Origin: Longitalea luteola
Lineage (GTDB): Bacteria > Bacteroidota > Bacteroidia > Chitinophagales > Chitinophagaceae
Assembly: GCF_017356035.1 (NCBI RefSeq)
Contig: NZ_JAFIQX010000001.1
Span: 744,001-808,000 of the forward strand
Direction: 5' to 3'
Length of the DNA: 64,000 bases
Shown: one piece after another, positions 8,471-17,602 of the stretch
Layout: each line of letters begins with the position of its first letter
Numbering within the stretch: the first letter of the stretch is position 1
Notes under the pieces: model-generated
Seen by the model: the letters and a program-made list of their open reading frames with translations, nothing else
Database searches by the model: none
Told to the model about the DNA's origin: nothing
Position numbers and translations under genes: made by a program

Positions 8471-8699
8471 AATGCTATTTTGGTGTGTTAATGTGAACCG
8501 CGCCGGTTTTAACCGTGACACGGTTTCCTGGTATTTTCAGTATAAAATTTACAATGGTTCGTGTTTATCCCGCTTCGGCAGAATAGACGCGAACCATGGC
8601 CAGCATAAAGGGTATGACGTAGCAATATAACGGATAAATTTTAATTCCCAATAGGCTGCTGTAATTATTACCGTAAAAGGGGAGCGGGGCCTGCAGCAA

Positions 8700-8729
8700 C
8701 AAAAAAGCGATCCCCGAACAGGATCGCTA
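8700..8729 (-). terminator. Rho-independent terminator of the secreted thioredoxin gene
   Basis: AGCGATCC (8706-8713) and GGATCGCT (8721-8728) form an 8-bp stem. On the minus strand it is followed by T residues, 27 bases after the stop at 8756. Confidence 0.8.
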
Positions 8730-8755
8730 CAATAGTTTGAATATCGTATGGGAGC

Positions 8756-9211
8756 TTACATATGCGCTTTGATCTTCTTCTCCAGGGTGCTTCTGGGCAC
8801 TGAACCTACCACTTTATCTACCACTTTCCCGTTCTTTATAAACAGGATGGTGGGAATGCTCGTGATGTTATACTTCATACATACATTCGGGTTATGATCT
8901 ACATTCAGTTTGCCGATATTCACTTTACCGCTGTATGATTTTGCCAGGCTTTCTACCACCGGTCCTATTTGCCTGCACGGACCGCACCAGGCGGCCCAAA
9001 AATCTACCAGCGTCAATTTATTGGAGGAAAGTACTTTTTGCTGAAAGTTGGCGTCGGTAAATTCCACCGCACCGCCGCCCGCAATGTTATTGTTTACAGT
9101 AAGACTGTTTTCGGGAGTTGTATTTTGGGCCATCTTGTGATCTGCCAGCATCAACAGGGTAATAACCGGAGTTAAAAGCGAAAAGAAAAACGGTGATTTC
9201 ATGTACGACAT
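8756..9211 (-). CDS. Thioredoxin with N-terminal export signal or anchor
   Basis: A 151-residue protein with a hydrophobic N-terminal segment (residues 4-24) and a thioredoxin domain at about 48-151. The active site WCGPC lies in DFWAAWCGPCR, and the cis-proline segment is SIPTILF. It is closely similar to the cytoplasmic thioredoxin encoded next to it, apart from the extra N-terminus and a short Asn/Thr linker. The signal suggests a periplasmic or membrane-anchored reductant. An ATG at 9202 is an equally good start. Confidence 0.9.
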   Translation of the reverse strand: MSYMKSPFFFSLLTPVITLLMLADHKMAQNTTPENSLTVNNNIAGGGAVEFTDANFQQKVLSSNKLTLVDFWAAWCGPCRQIGPVVESLAKSYSGKVNIGKLNVDHNPNVCMKYNITSIPTILFIKNGKVVDKVVGSVPRSTLEKKIKAHM

Positions 9212-9233
9212 TCATTGAATAATGCATAAAGAT

Positions 9234-9274
9234 AATAAAGCCGGTCACGGTTTCAAATGATGACCGGCTTTATT
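9234..9274. terminator. Strong bidirectional-type hairpin between the thioredoxin genes
   Basis: AATAAAGCCGGTCA (9234-9247) and TGACCGGCTTTATT (9261-9274) are perfect 14-bp complements around a 13-nt loop. It lies in the 5' region of the secreted thioredoxin gene and would stop read-through from the trxA side. Confidence 0.75.
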
Positions 9275-9283
9275 ATGTTACAT

Positions 9284-9309
9284 AAAAACCCCGCTGCCGG
9301 CGGGGTCTT
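9284..9309 (-). terminator. Rho-independent terminator of trxA
   Basis: ACCCCGC (9288-9294) and GCGGGGT (9300-9306) form a 7-bp stem with a 5-nt loop, followed on the minus strand by TTTT. It lies 28 bases after the trxA stop. Confidence 0.85.
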
Positions 9310-9333
9310 GTAAAGACGTTGTTCGCAACGTGC

Positions 9334-9651
9334 TTAAATATGCTGTTCGATCTTTTTTACAAAGTTGCTTTTAGGTTGTGCGCCAACCAGTTTATCTACC
9401 ACTTTACCACCTTTGATGAAAAGGATAGCAGGGATGGAAGTAACACCATAGTTAATAGATAACTGTGGGTTATGGTCAACGTTCACTTTTCCCACGTTCA
9501 CTTTACCATCGTATTCTTTCGATAATTCTTCAATTACCGGCCCGATAGCGCGGCACGGACCACACCACTCAGCCCAAAAATCAACCACCGTTAATTTATC
9601 AGAGTCGAGGACCTTGTCCTGGAAGTTTGTGTCTGTGAATTCTAAAGCCAT
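9334..9651 (-). CDS. trxA: Thioredoxin
   Basis: A 105-residue cytoplasmic thioredoxin with active site WCGPC (Cys30 and Cys33), the DFWAEWCGPCR context, DHNPQLSINYGVTSIPAILF with the cis-proline, and GAQPKSN near the end. It is the standard length for TrxA and reduces disulfides with electrons from thioredoxin reductase, which is not in the window. The terminators on both sides of the neighbouring gene suggest that trxA and the exported thioredoxin are separate transcription units, despite their likely origin by duplication. Confidence 0.96.
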   Translation of the reverse strand: MALEFTDTNFQDKVLDSDKLTVVDFWAEWCGPCRAIGPVIEELSKEYDGKVNVGKVNVDHNPQLSINYGVTSIPAILFIKGGKVVDKLVGAQPKSNFVKKIEQHI

Positions 9652-9710
9652 AAAGTATATATTTTAAAGTGTAAGTTTATAAATAAATTCTTAAACGTTT
9701 TCCAAAGTTT

Positions 9711-9822
9711 TTAAAAGTTCAAAGTTTAAAGTTTACAGTTTAAAGTTCAACGCTTTGAGCCTCATAAGTAATAGTCATCCTCAAAAATTCACAACCAGCA
9801 ACCTAGAACTTTGAACTTAGAT
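9711..9822. repeat. GTTCAAAG / GTTTAAAG word repeats
   Basis: Words of GTTCAAAGTTTAAAGTTTACAG type at 9711-9760 are partly mirrored by GAACTTTGAACTTA at about 9806-9820. They fill the space between dnaE and trxA. Confidence 0.7.
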
Positions 9823-9920
9823 CGTCGAATTCTGTGCCATGCCGTTGCCTTACCATTCCTGTCAGGTGTTAAAAAGCTGTTTCATTGGTAAAACATTGAT
9901 CACATTGCTTTTAAGCTTTT

Positions 9921-12900
9921 TTATGCCGTGACAACCTGCACATCCAGCTCGGGCCGGCTCTGGAGAAAAGCAGCCATTTCGTCATTCATCTCAAATCCAT
10001 TCTCCACGGTCGCGAGGCTTACCCTGCAGAAAGACTTCATGTCTTTTACATTGAATTTCAATCCTGAACGCCCGGGGAAGCGCTTCAGGTTCTTTTCAAA
10101 GAAACGGATCAGTTCTTCCGTAATGTACCGTGCTTCAACATCTATTATAACCTGTTTGGTAAGGTTTTGTTTAATGCTCTCCAACAAACTGATTTTATCG
10201 ATCTTGAACTCAAACTCCGTTTTATTGAACCGGGGTTTGAACTGACCGGTCAGGAACAGATTCTTGCCTTTTTCGAGGTAGTTGGTGAAGCGCATATAAT
10301 CATCGCTCCAGAGCATGAACTCGCTTTTACCTGAGTAATCTTCAATGATAAAAGAACCGAACTGACGCCCGGTGCGGGTAACCCGGTGCTGGGCATCCGT
10401 TACCAGTCCGGCCAGCCTGAAGACGCGGCCCGGGTTGCTTTGCAAGGCCAGGGTTTCTTTTATTTCATTGAACTCGGCCATGGTAGTGATGCCGTAATGT
10501 TTTATTTCGAAGCGGAAATGATCGAGCGGGTGACCACTCATGAACATGCCCGTAACCTCTTTTTCGTAATTGAGTAATTCTGTCAGCGACCATTGTTCGC
10601 ATGGCGGAATTTTGGGTGGCGCTATTTCCATCACCTCTGTAAGCCCGCCAAAAAGGGTATTGCTGGTATTTACGTGCTGCGCCTGGTATACGTTACCAAA
10701 CCGTACGATCTTTTCGAGGCCTGTGCTGGTATCGTTCGGCGGCGTAAAGAAATACTGGGCACGGTGCAGCTCGGTAAAACAATCGAACGCCCCGGCATAT
10801 ACGAGACTTTCCAGTGTTTTCTTATTCACGGTACGCTGGTTCACGCGTTTTATCATATCGAAGACCGACTGATAAGGTCCATTCTTCTCACGTTCGTCGA
10901 TCAGACTTTCCACAGCGGCTTCACCAACGCCTTTCAGTCCGCCAAGACCAAAGCGGATATCGCCGTTCTTATTAACCGAGAAACCTTTCTTCGATTCGTT
11001 GATATCGGGGCCCAGACAGTTTATGCCCATCCGCTTACACTCTTCCATAAAGAAGGTGATTTTTTCTATGTTGCCGGCGTTGTTCAATACCGCCGCCATA
11101 TATTCGGAAGGGTAGTGGGCTTTCAGGTATGCTGTCTGGTACGCCACATAGGCATAACAGGTAGAGTGCGATTTGTTAAAAGCATATTGGGCGAATGCTT
11201 CCCAGTCGGTCCAGATCTTTTCCAGCTTTTCAACCGGATGACCTTTTTCAGAAGCGCCTTTCACGAACTGGGCCTTCATTTTATCAAGCACCGCTTTCTG
11301 CTTTTTACCCATTGCCTTACGCAGTACGTCGGCGTCCCCTTTACTGAAACCGGCCAGCTTCTGCGCCAGCAACATCACCTGCTCCTGGTATACCGTGATG
11401 CCGTACGACTCCTTCAGGTATTCTTCCATTTCAGGAAGGTCATAGGTGATGGGCTCCCGGCCGTGTTTGCGATCGATGAAGTTGGGAATGTATGCGAGCG
11501 GACCGGGCCGGTACAGCGCGTTCATCGCAATGAGGTCGGCAAACTGGTCGGCCTTCAGGTCGCGCAGGTATTTTTGCATCCCGGGACTTTCGAACTGGAA
11601 TGTGCCAACGGTTTCCGCTTTCTGGTACAGTTCAAATGTTTTAGGATCGTCGAGCGGTATTGTTTCAATGTCAAGGTCTACCCCATGGTTCTCCCTGATC
11701 ATGCGCAGCGCATTCTTGATAATGGTAAGGGTTTTCAGACCCAGGAAGTCCATCTTGATCACGCCGGCGTCTTCAATGATACTGCCTTCAAACTGGGTAA
11801 CCCACAAACTGGAGTCCTTGGCGGTACTAACCGGAATAAGGTCTGTAAGGTCTTTAGGAGCAATGATGATACCTGCTGCGTGAATGCCCGTGTTCCGCAC
11901 AGATCCTTCCAGCCTTTCTGCTTCATGTAATACGGTAGCGGTAAGGCCCTGCCCGTTGTAGATTTCACGCAGCTTTTTAATTACTTCAATTTCATCGGGA
12001 CCTATACCTTCTTTTTCTTCCAGCGATTTTTCGCCGTCTTTGGCAGTGAGGGGGGCATGCAGTACACGGCCTAATTCAATACCCGGCTTTTCAGGCACCA
12101 TTTTAGCCAGGGCGTTTGATTCTGCCAGGGGCAGATCGAGCACCCGGGCTACGTCCTTGATACTACTCTTGGCAGCCATGGTACCATAGGTAATGATCTG
12201 TGCTACCTGGTTAGTGCCATATTTTTCTACTACATAGTCAATCACTTTCTGGCGGCCTTCATCGTCGAAGTCCGTATCAATATCCGGCATCGACTTACGA
12301 TCCGGGTTCAGAAAGCGCTCGAACAGCAGGTTGTATTTAATGGGATCTATATTGGTAATGCCGATACAATAAGCCACCGCACTACCCGCCGCTGAACCAC
12401 GGCCCGGACCAATGAACACGCCCCGTTCACGGCCGGCTTTGATAAAGTCACTCACGATCAGGAAGTAACCTGCAAAACCCATGGTCTTAATGGTGAACAG
12501 CTCAAAATCGAGCCGCTCCTGGATCTCGGGCGTAATATCGCCATAGCGCTCTTTGGCGCCCTGGTAAGTAAGGTGTTTCAGGAATTCCCATTGGTTCAGG
12601 TTATTGTCTTCATGCACCTGGAACTCTTTTGGCAACGGGAACGCCGGCAACAGGATATCCTTTTTCAGGTTCAGCAGTTCCACGCGGTCAACGATCATAT
12701 TGGTATTATCGATCGACTCGGGAATATCGCTGAACAGCTTCTTCATTTCCTCCTGTGTTTTGAAGTAAAACTGGTCATTGGGAAATTTGAAGCGGCGGTC
12801 TTTTATGTTGGTATCGTCGTTTACAAAATCATCGAAGCCGGGTGTACTTTTCTTTTCACCGGTGTTGATACAAAGCAGGATGTCGTGGGCATTGTAATCG

Positions 12901-13562
12901 TCCTGATCCGTATAATGACTGTCGTTGGTGGCAATAACAGGTACATTATATTTTTTCGAGAACTTCAGCAATACCTGGTTAATGATCTCCTGCTCTTTCA
13001 GGTTGTGCCGTTGTATTTCTATAAAATAATCTTCGCCGAACATATCGAGCCACCATTTGAATTCCTGCTCGGCTTTTTCTTCCCCATCATGCAGGATGGT
13101 TTGCGGCACATAGGCCCCTATACAGCAGGTGGTGGCAATGAGGCCTTCTTTGTATTTTTCAATGAGACCTTTATCAATACGGGGATACTTGCTGTACATG
13201 CCCTCTATATAACCCAGACTGGTCAATTTAACGAGGTTCTGGTAACCGGTCTTATTCTTTGCCAGCAGTACCTGGTGGTACCGTTCGTCTTTTACTTCTT
13301 TGGAGAATACTTTCCGGTGCCGGTCTTCCACTACGTAAAATTCACAGCCCACGATCGGTTTTACTTTCAGGCTGCCATCTTCATTTTTATGTTTATAAGC
13401 TTCGGAAACAAATTCAAAGGCCCCGAACATATTGCCGTGGTCGGTAATGGCAATGGCGGGCATATTGTCTTTGATGGCCTTTTTATACAATGCCTGTATC
13501 GACGCTGCACCATCCAACAACGAAAATTGGGTATGAACATGAAGATGAGAAAACTTACACAT
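9921..13562 (-). CDS. dnaE: DNA polymerase III alpha subunit
   Basis: A 1,213-residue replicative polymerase. The N-terminal PHP domain (about 1-280) has HLHVHTQFSLLDG and ITDHGNMFGAFEF. The polymerase core has RGSAAGS, the palm aspartates in PDIDTDFDDEGR (about 426 and 428) and the third acidic region around KMDFLGLKTL. A helix-hairpin-helix region and an OB fold (about 1050-1130, LAGLVTDAQHRVTRTGRQFGSF) follow. Length and order fit DnaE rather than PolC. The start is firm because the family begins FxHLHxHT four residues after the ATG. It is transcribed alone, flanked by repeats. Confidence 0.97.
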   Translation of the reverse strand: MCKFSHLHVHTQFSLLDGAASIQALYKKAIKDNMPAIAITDHGNMFGAFEFVSEAYKHKNEDGSLKVKPIVGCEFYVVEDRHRKVFSKEVKDERYHQVLLAKNKTGYQNLVKLTSLGYIEGMYSKYPRIDKGLIEKYKEGLIATTCCIGAYVPQTILHDGEEKAEQEFKWWLDMFGEDYFIEIQRHNLKEQEIINQVLLKFSKKYNVPVIATNDSHYTDQDDYNAHDILLCINTGEKKSTPGFDDFVNDDTNIKDRRFKFPNDQFYFKTQEEMKKLFSDIPESIDNTNMIVDRVELLNLKKDILLPAFPLPKEFQVHEDNNLNQWEFLKHLTYQGAKERYGDITPEIQERLDFELFTIKTMGFAGYFLIVSDFIKAGRERGVFIGPGRGSAAGSAVAYCIGITNIDPIKYNLLFERFLNPDRKSMPDIDTDFDDEGRQKVIDYVVEKYGTNQVAQIITYGTMAAKSSIKDVARVLDLPLAESNALAKMVPEKPGIELGRVLHAPLTAKDGEKSLEEKEGIGPDEIEVIKKLREIYNGQGLTATVLHEAERLEGSVRNTGIHAAGIIIAPKDLTDLIPVSTAKDSSLWVTQFEGSIIEDAGVIKMDFLGLKTLTIIKNALRMIRENHGVDLDIETIPLDDPKTFELYQKAETVGTFQFESPGMQKYLRDLKADQFADLIAMNALYRPGPLAYIPNFIDRKHGREPITYDLPEMEEYLKESYGITVYQEQVMLLAQKLAGFSKGDADVLRKAMGKKQKAVLDKMKAQFVKGASEKGHPVEKLEKIWTDWEAFAQYAFNKSHSTCYAYVAYQTAYLKAHYPSEYMAAVLNNAGNIEKITFFMEECKRMGINCLGPDINESKKGFSVNKNGDIRFGLGGLKGVGEAAVESLIDEREKNGPYQSVFDMIKRVNQRTVNKKTLESLVYAGAFDCFTELHRAQYFFTPPNDTSTGLEKIVRFGNVYQAQHVNTSNTLFGGLTEVMEIAPPKIPPCEQWSLTELLNYEKEVTGMFMSGHPLDHFRFEIKHYGITTMAEFNEIKETLALQSNPGRVFRLAGLVTDAQHRVTRTGRQFGSFIIEDYSGKSEFMLWSDDYMRFTNYLEKGKNLFLTGQFKPRFNKTEFEFKIDKISLLESIKQNLTKQVIIDVEARYITEELIRFFEKNLKRFPGRSGLKFNVKDMKSFCRVSLATVENGFEMNDEMAAFLQSRPELDVQVVTA

Positions 13563-13690
13563 TTGTTGTTCTTCGGTTTGTCTGTTCTAAGTTTTTAGTT
13601 GCCGGCTCTTTTCTGGTGAAGTAAGACGTTGGAAGTAAGAAGTAGGAATTTAGCTGACTTTTAACTTCATAATTCTGCTGTAACCTCAGA

Positions 13691-13708
13691 CCTGCCTGCC
13701 GGCAGGCA
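13691..13708. repeat. Palindromic CCTGCCTGCCGGCAGGCA element
   Basis: This 18-bp sequence is a shorter copy of the 20-bp palindrome at 2046-2065 and 59688-59707, embedded here in words of ACTTC/TTATTC type. It can fold as TGCCTGCC/GGCAGGCA. Confidence 0.8.
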
Positions 13709-13886
13709 TCATACTTCTTATTCCGGACTTCTTATTCTTTGGTTTGACTTACATTCAATTGACTCATTATCAACAATGAATTAGCTAAAATAAAACACGA
13801 AATTGTGGTATAAAGTTCTTTAATCAATAGTGAACGGGAAGAAATTCTATCCACACGGCCTGAATAAGTTATTTATGCTCGAATGG

Positions 13887-13998
13887 GGCACAAGGCTAAA
13901 GGCACAAGGCTAAAGGCACAAGGCTAAAGGCACAAGGCTGAAGGCACAAGGCTAAAGGCACAAGGCTGAAGGCTCAAGGCTAAAGGCGGAAGGCTGAA
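13887..13998. repeat. Tandem array of eight 14-bp units
   Basis: The unit is GGCACAAGGCTAAA, repeated eight times without gaps. Copies 4, 6 and 8 have GAA instead of AAA at the end, and copies 7 and 8 differ in the ACA triplet. The regular period points to slippage or unequal crossing-over. There are no spacers, so it is not a CRISPR array. Confidence 0.95.
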
Positions 13999-14132
13999 GG
14001 CCCGCCTGTCCTAACGCTACGGCGGGCGAGGCAAGATGAATGTCGACAGGCTGCCCGAATGCCGAGAGGGGGCGCTAAGCGTTAAGCGTTCAGCGTTAAG
14101 CGTTTTATTTAGGCATTTGGCAATGTATTTGC

Positions 14133-14140
14133 TATTTTTG
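14133..14140 (+). promoter_or_regulatory. -7 element of the NlpC/P60 gene
   Basis: TATTTTTG matches TAnnTTTG and lies 50 bp before the GTG start at 14190. The -33 box is not clear. Confidence 0.4.
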
Positions 14141-14189
14141 AGCCCTGTCCCGCCATGTCGGGTGTCTTGCAACTTAAAATGTCCAACCT

Positions 14190-14966
14190 GTGAAGTATCT
14201 GATTATTATTATATCCGTCCTGTTGATGTATACCGCTCCGGCGGCAGCACATCATCCGTTCTTCCCCGGGAAGCTGGCGGCTGACACTTCTGTTTATCCC
14301 GTTAATGATCCTGAATTTATTGAAGATATTGTTGCAGGCGGCAATGAAGCTGACCAGGACGGGAAATCAAAAAAGAAAGGTGCTGACAAATCTTCCAAAA
14401 GCAGCACTACATCCACAAGATCAAGAAGAGTTACCAGTCCTACCGAAAAGCTGGCAGCCTTAACGCCCGAAGAGGAGAACATGATCTCCGATCTGAAGAA
14501 CAAGAACCGAAAAGCCATTGGTATTGAGCTAATTGCGCCGTTACAGTTTAAATACGCCATTTTACTGGATATGCCGGTGGAAATGATCAATGACAGCAAA
14601 CTGCTGGAATTGATCGACAGCTGGTATGGCACAAAATATAAATATGGGGGAGATACCCGTGAAGGTGTTGATTGCAGCGGATTTGCAAAAGCTTTTATGA
14701 GCTCCTATTACAATGTTGAGCTTACCAGGAGGTCGCAGGACCAGTACAAGCAATGTACTACCAAAGTGAAAAAGAAAAAGTTGATCCAGGGCGACCTGGT
14801 GTTCTTTAAGACCAATGGCTCAAGAGGCGGCATTAACCATGTGGGGATCTTCCTGTGCAATAATAAATTTGTACATGCTTCTACGAGCAGCGGAGTGATT
14901 ATCAGCGATCTGGATGAGGAATATTACAAAGCGAGGTATGCCGGCGCAGGGAGAATAGTGAAATAG
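14190..14966 (+). CDS. Secreted NlpC/P60 family peptidoglycan hydrolase
   Basis: A 258-residue protein with a signal peptide (1-20, ending PAAA), a Lys/Ser/Thr-rich linker (about 55-85) and a C-terminal NlpC/P60 domain (about 140-258). The catalytic set is visible: Cys162 in GVDCSGF, His217 in INHVGIF and His229 in FVHAS. These enzymes cleave D-Glu-diaminopimelate or related bonds of murein peptides. The start is a GTG; the nearest ATG upstream runs into a stop. The gene is followed by a 13-bp-stem hairpin. Confidence 0.93.
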   Translation: MKYLIIIISVLLMYTAPAAAHHPFFPGKLAADTSVYPVNDPEFIEDIVAGGNEADQDGKSKKKGADKSSKSSTTSTRSRRVTSPTEKLAALTPEEENMISDLKNKNRKAIGIELIAPLQFKYAILLDMPVEMINDSKLLELIDSWYGTKYKYGGDTREGVDCSGFAKAFMSSYYNVELTRRSQDQYKQCTTKVKKKKLIQGDLVFFKTNGSRGGINHVGIFLCNNKFVHASTSSGVIISDLDEEYYKARYAGAGRIVK

Positions 14967-14987
14967 ACAATAGGCAATAGACAAAAA

Positions 14988-15023
14988 CAATTGGCAAAAA
15001 ACAAAGATGCTTTTTGCCAATTG
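14988..15023 (+). terminator. Hairpin after the NlpC/P60 gene, built of repeat words
   Basis: CAATTGGCAAAAA (14988-15000) pairs perfectly with TTTTTGCCAATTG (15011-15023) around a 10-nt loop, 22 bases after the stop. AATAGACAA/GGCAATAG words precede it. It ends in a TTATTG rather than a T-run. Confidence 0.6.
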
Positions 15024-15228
15024 CTTATTGATTCCAGGTAAATTTTGCTAAGATATATTCAGAGAGTAGGTGTATAAACGGGTAATAACCAATGTCTTTC
15101 GCCCATTGGTGCTGATTTCCCACAGGATATTGGAATTAACATAGTTCAGGAGAATGTTTTCCAAAGAGTATATTGAATTAACTTATTTCGGGTTTTCCAT
15201 TATCACATCATCACATCATCACATTCTG

Positions 15229-15669
15229 TTACGCTGCCACTGAGAGCGTGATAACCGTTCCTTCGTGGCGTTGATTGTAAATATTGATATTTCCACCCAT
15301 TTTGCGGGCTGCGGCTACTACCTGGGAAAAACCATGGGCTACGGTGCTATGGAAATTGGCGCCATTATTCTTTACGCGGATCTGCACGCCTTCAGGCTTT
15401 TTAACGGCTTCAACGCGAATGCATGCGCCATGCGAACCGGCGATGGCATTGTTTAACAGATTGCCAACAATAAAAGCCAGCACCTGCTCATCGGCATTCA
15501 GTTGAAAAGATTCATCTACATCATTTATAATGAAACTCTTCTGGTTTACGGCCAGTGGAACGAAGCTGTTCAGCAGGCGGTCGACCAGTTGATGCAGGGG
15601 TACAGAAGCAGCTGTGGTAGTTTGAGTAAACGTTGTTGTGGCAAATTGAGGAACTGACAAGCTTTTCAT
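15229..15669 (-). CDS. Orphan HATPase-fold protein without phosphoacceptor domain
   Basis: A 146-residue protein that is little more than a histidine-kinase-type ATP-binding domain. The N-box is recognisable (FIVGNLLNNAIAGS, about 66-79), followed by a G1-like VKNNGANF in which the usual Asp is Asn, and a C-terminal GGNINIYNQRHEGTVITLSV. There is no H-box helix, sensor or membrane segment. It could be an anti-sigma-type kinase, a decayed histidine kinase end or a protein-binding module. It stands alone, with more than 200 bp of non-coding sequence on both sides. Confidence 0.7.
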   Translation of the reverse strand: MKSLSVPQFATTTFTQTTTAASVPLHQLVDRLLNSFVPLAVNQKSFIINDVDESFQLNADEQVLAFIVGNLLNNAIAGSHGACIRVEAVKKPEGVQIRVKNNGANFHSTVAHGFSQVVAAARKMGGNINIYNQRHEGTVITLSVAA

Positions 15670-16047
15670 AAAAGATATTTTATTTATGGCGAAATAAAAG
15701 TCTCAAAGGGATACGAACTAAAAACGGAAATTATACGCTACGGATCAGCTGCATTCATCAAAGTACGGATCAGCTATATTTCATCAGGGACCTGTTCAAG
15801 AACTCCAGCATTGTGTTGCTGAGTCAAAGTAACGACGCGAATGAGGCGAAAGCATCAAACAAGCTATTGTTCTATAAAAAAATAATCTAAAGCATAAAAA
15901 TGCACTAAAGGTTTTCCTGTAAAATTGATGTGTTTTTTCGTGCAATTAGTTACAGCCAAATTTTGCAATAAGTGAGATTTTTACACTTATCAACGTTAGT
16001 TTGACAATTAACGTTAAGAAAATGCAAATGTGAGTGAATTGGTGAAA
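15670..16047. other. Gene-free stretch
   Basis: About 380 bp of A/T-rich sequence with no open frame of note, no tandem words and no strong hairpin. A short direct repeat, ACGGATCAGCT, occurs at about 15739 and 15765. It probably carries the promoter of the HATPase gene. Confidence 0.5.
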
Positions 16048-17565
16048 CTATTGCTTACTCCCTGTTTCCTTTCCTCCCAGCCTCAATCGTTTCCTGATCG
16101 TTTGCCAAACGGGCATTACATCGGGCGAAAGTTGCAGATACAATACACCAGTGCCAAATAACAATATGAACAAACCGCTGCGTACTATGATGGAGACTAA
16201 ACCCTGCGAGTTGCTAAACAAAAAATAGCAGGGTAAATAACACGCAACGCCCAGTAAGATGGCATAGAGGGTTTTTATGGTGAAAGGCTGCATGTTGAAT
16301 TTCCTCCATAAAAAAACGAACCGGATGGCATTGTACACGATCATTGCAAAAAGGTTAGCAATAGCGGGGCCCACCTCCTGGAGTTGCAGGGTAAGAAAAT
16401 AATTGAGCGGTAATGTGATTGCCACCAATATAATTCCACTGATCAACTCGACTTTCCAGTAACTGCTGGTACCTATGATCTGGGAATTTACCCCCGTGCC
16501 CATATCCACTATCTTTTGGAGCCCTATAAAGAAGAAAACGATTCGTGCATCCAGGTAGCCCTGTTTTAACTGGAACGTATGCACCCCATCGGTGAAATTC
16601 AGCCATATTAACAAAAACATGGCAATGGAAAAGATGAGCTGATTGATACTGCTCCGCTGATAGATGAGGCGGATGCGGCCATAATCTTTGTCTTTCCAGG
16701 CCTGCGCCAGGGCAGGAATGGAGGCTGCGGTGATGGCTCTTTGCGGCGCCTGTACCAGGCTTGAGATATTTTGCGCCAGTGTATACACCCCAACGTTGGC
16801 CATACCACTGGTTACTACAGCAGCTATCACCAGCGTATCAAATACAGTGGAAATATTAAGCACCAGTGAACTGAGCCAGACAAACAGTCCCAGCCTCACT
16901 ATTTTTTTAGAGAACTTTTTGGTAACGCGGCTGAACGTAAATGTTATATGCAAATGCTTTTTGTACACCAGAAAAACAAGCAACACCAAAGCAATCCCTA
17001 TATAGGTAAAAGCATAAATTTTAATGAACAGGTCAAAGTCCCTGATCACCCCAAAAAACATGAGCACAATGAGAATGGTGGCAAACAACCGCCACAATAT
17101 TTCCTTAAGAAAATTGGTCAACACCGATTTGCGCAATTGCCAGGCATAGGCCTCCAGGATGGTATATACCGAAAGGCCGAGGCCGAACGGGAAAAGCCAG
17201 TAATAATAATAAATGAGCTCGGGTGAGTGTTCGGCATATTTGCGTACCACGAAGTCCTTGAACACAAAGCCGCTGATCATAACAAATGCAAAAGCTGACA
17301 AGCTGGTCACCAGGGCAATGGTGATCATGTCATTCTTCTGCGGCGGCAGGTTATCATTGTAATAGGGATAAAACTTATAAATGTAGTAGGTTATTCCAAC
17401 GTTTGAGAACGCCAGCATGATGGTGCCAAAAGCCATGAAGGACCCAATAAGACCATACTCTACCTCTTCAAATCCTTTTGCATACAGGTAAGTATTCAGC
17501 AGACCGATCGCAAATCCTATATACACCAAAAAAGAAGAAATGATACTTTGCCGCCGAATACTCAT
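16048..17565 (-). CDS. Polysaccharide flippase-like membrane protein (MATE/Wzx fold)
   Basis: A 505-residue protein with 12-14 predicted membrane helices along its length. The N-terminus (SIISSFLVYIGFAIGLLNTYLYAKGF) and the segment around 285-300 (VQAPQRAITAASIPALAQAWKDKDY) are typical of the polysaccharide biosynthesis/Wzx family, which flips undecaprenyl-linked oligosaccharides across the inner membrane. No glycosyltransferases lie beside it, so the substrate cannot be inferred. The short basic tail would be cytoplasmic. Confidence 0.85.
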   Translation of the reverse strand: MSIRRQSIISSFLVYIGFAIGLLNTYLYAKGFEEVEYGLIGSFMAFGTIMLAFSNVGITYYIYKFYPYYNDNLPPQKNDMITIALVTSLSAFAFVMISGFVFKDFVVRKYAEHSPELIYYYYWLFPFGLGLSVYTILEAYAWQLRKSVLTNFLKEILWRLFATILIVLMFFGVIRDFDLFIKIYAFTYIGIALVLLVFLVYKKHLHITFTFSRVTKKFSKKIVRLGLFVWLSSLVLNISTVFDTLVIAAVVTSGMANVGVYTLAQNISSLVQAPQRAITAASIPALAQAWKDKDYGRIRLIYQRSSINQLIFSIAMFLLIWLNFTDGVHTFQLKQGYLDARIVFFFIGLQKIVDMGTGVNSQIIGTSSYWKVELISGIILVAITLPLNYFLTLQLQEVGPAIANLFAMIVYNAIRFVFLWRKFNMQPFTIKTLYAILLGVACYLPCYFLFSNSQGLVSIIVRSGLFILLFGTGVLYLQLSPDVMPVWQTIRKRLRLGGKETGSKQ

Positions 17566-17602
17566 TCTTTAATCATTAATTTTATTAATTCACGACTTTC
17601 CG

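Larger units (their letters stand above)
13563..14132. other. Long intergenic region made largely of repeats
   Basis: About 570 bp with no gene. It contains a CCTGCCTGCCGGCAGGCA palindrome-like element (13691-13708), an A/T-rich part that should hold the dnaE promoter side, a tandem array of 14-bp units (13887-13998), a GCCCGCC/GGCGGGC hairpin (14000-14027) and AAGCGTT words (14074-14106). Confidence 0.75.

Noticed and set aside
10593-11930. 445-residue plus-strand frame opposite dnaE
   Set aside because: Shadow of dnaE on the other strand; no domain and odd composition.
12573-13598. 341-residue plus-strand frame opposite dnaE
   Set aside because: Fully antisense to the clear DnaE frame; hydrophobic, no family resemblance.
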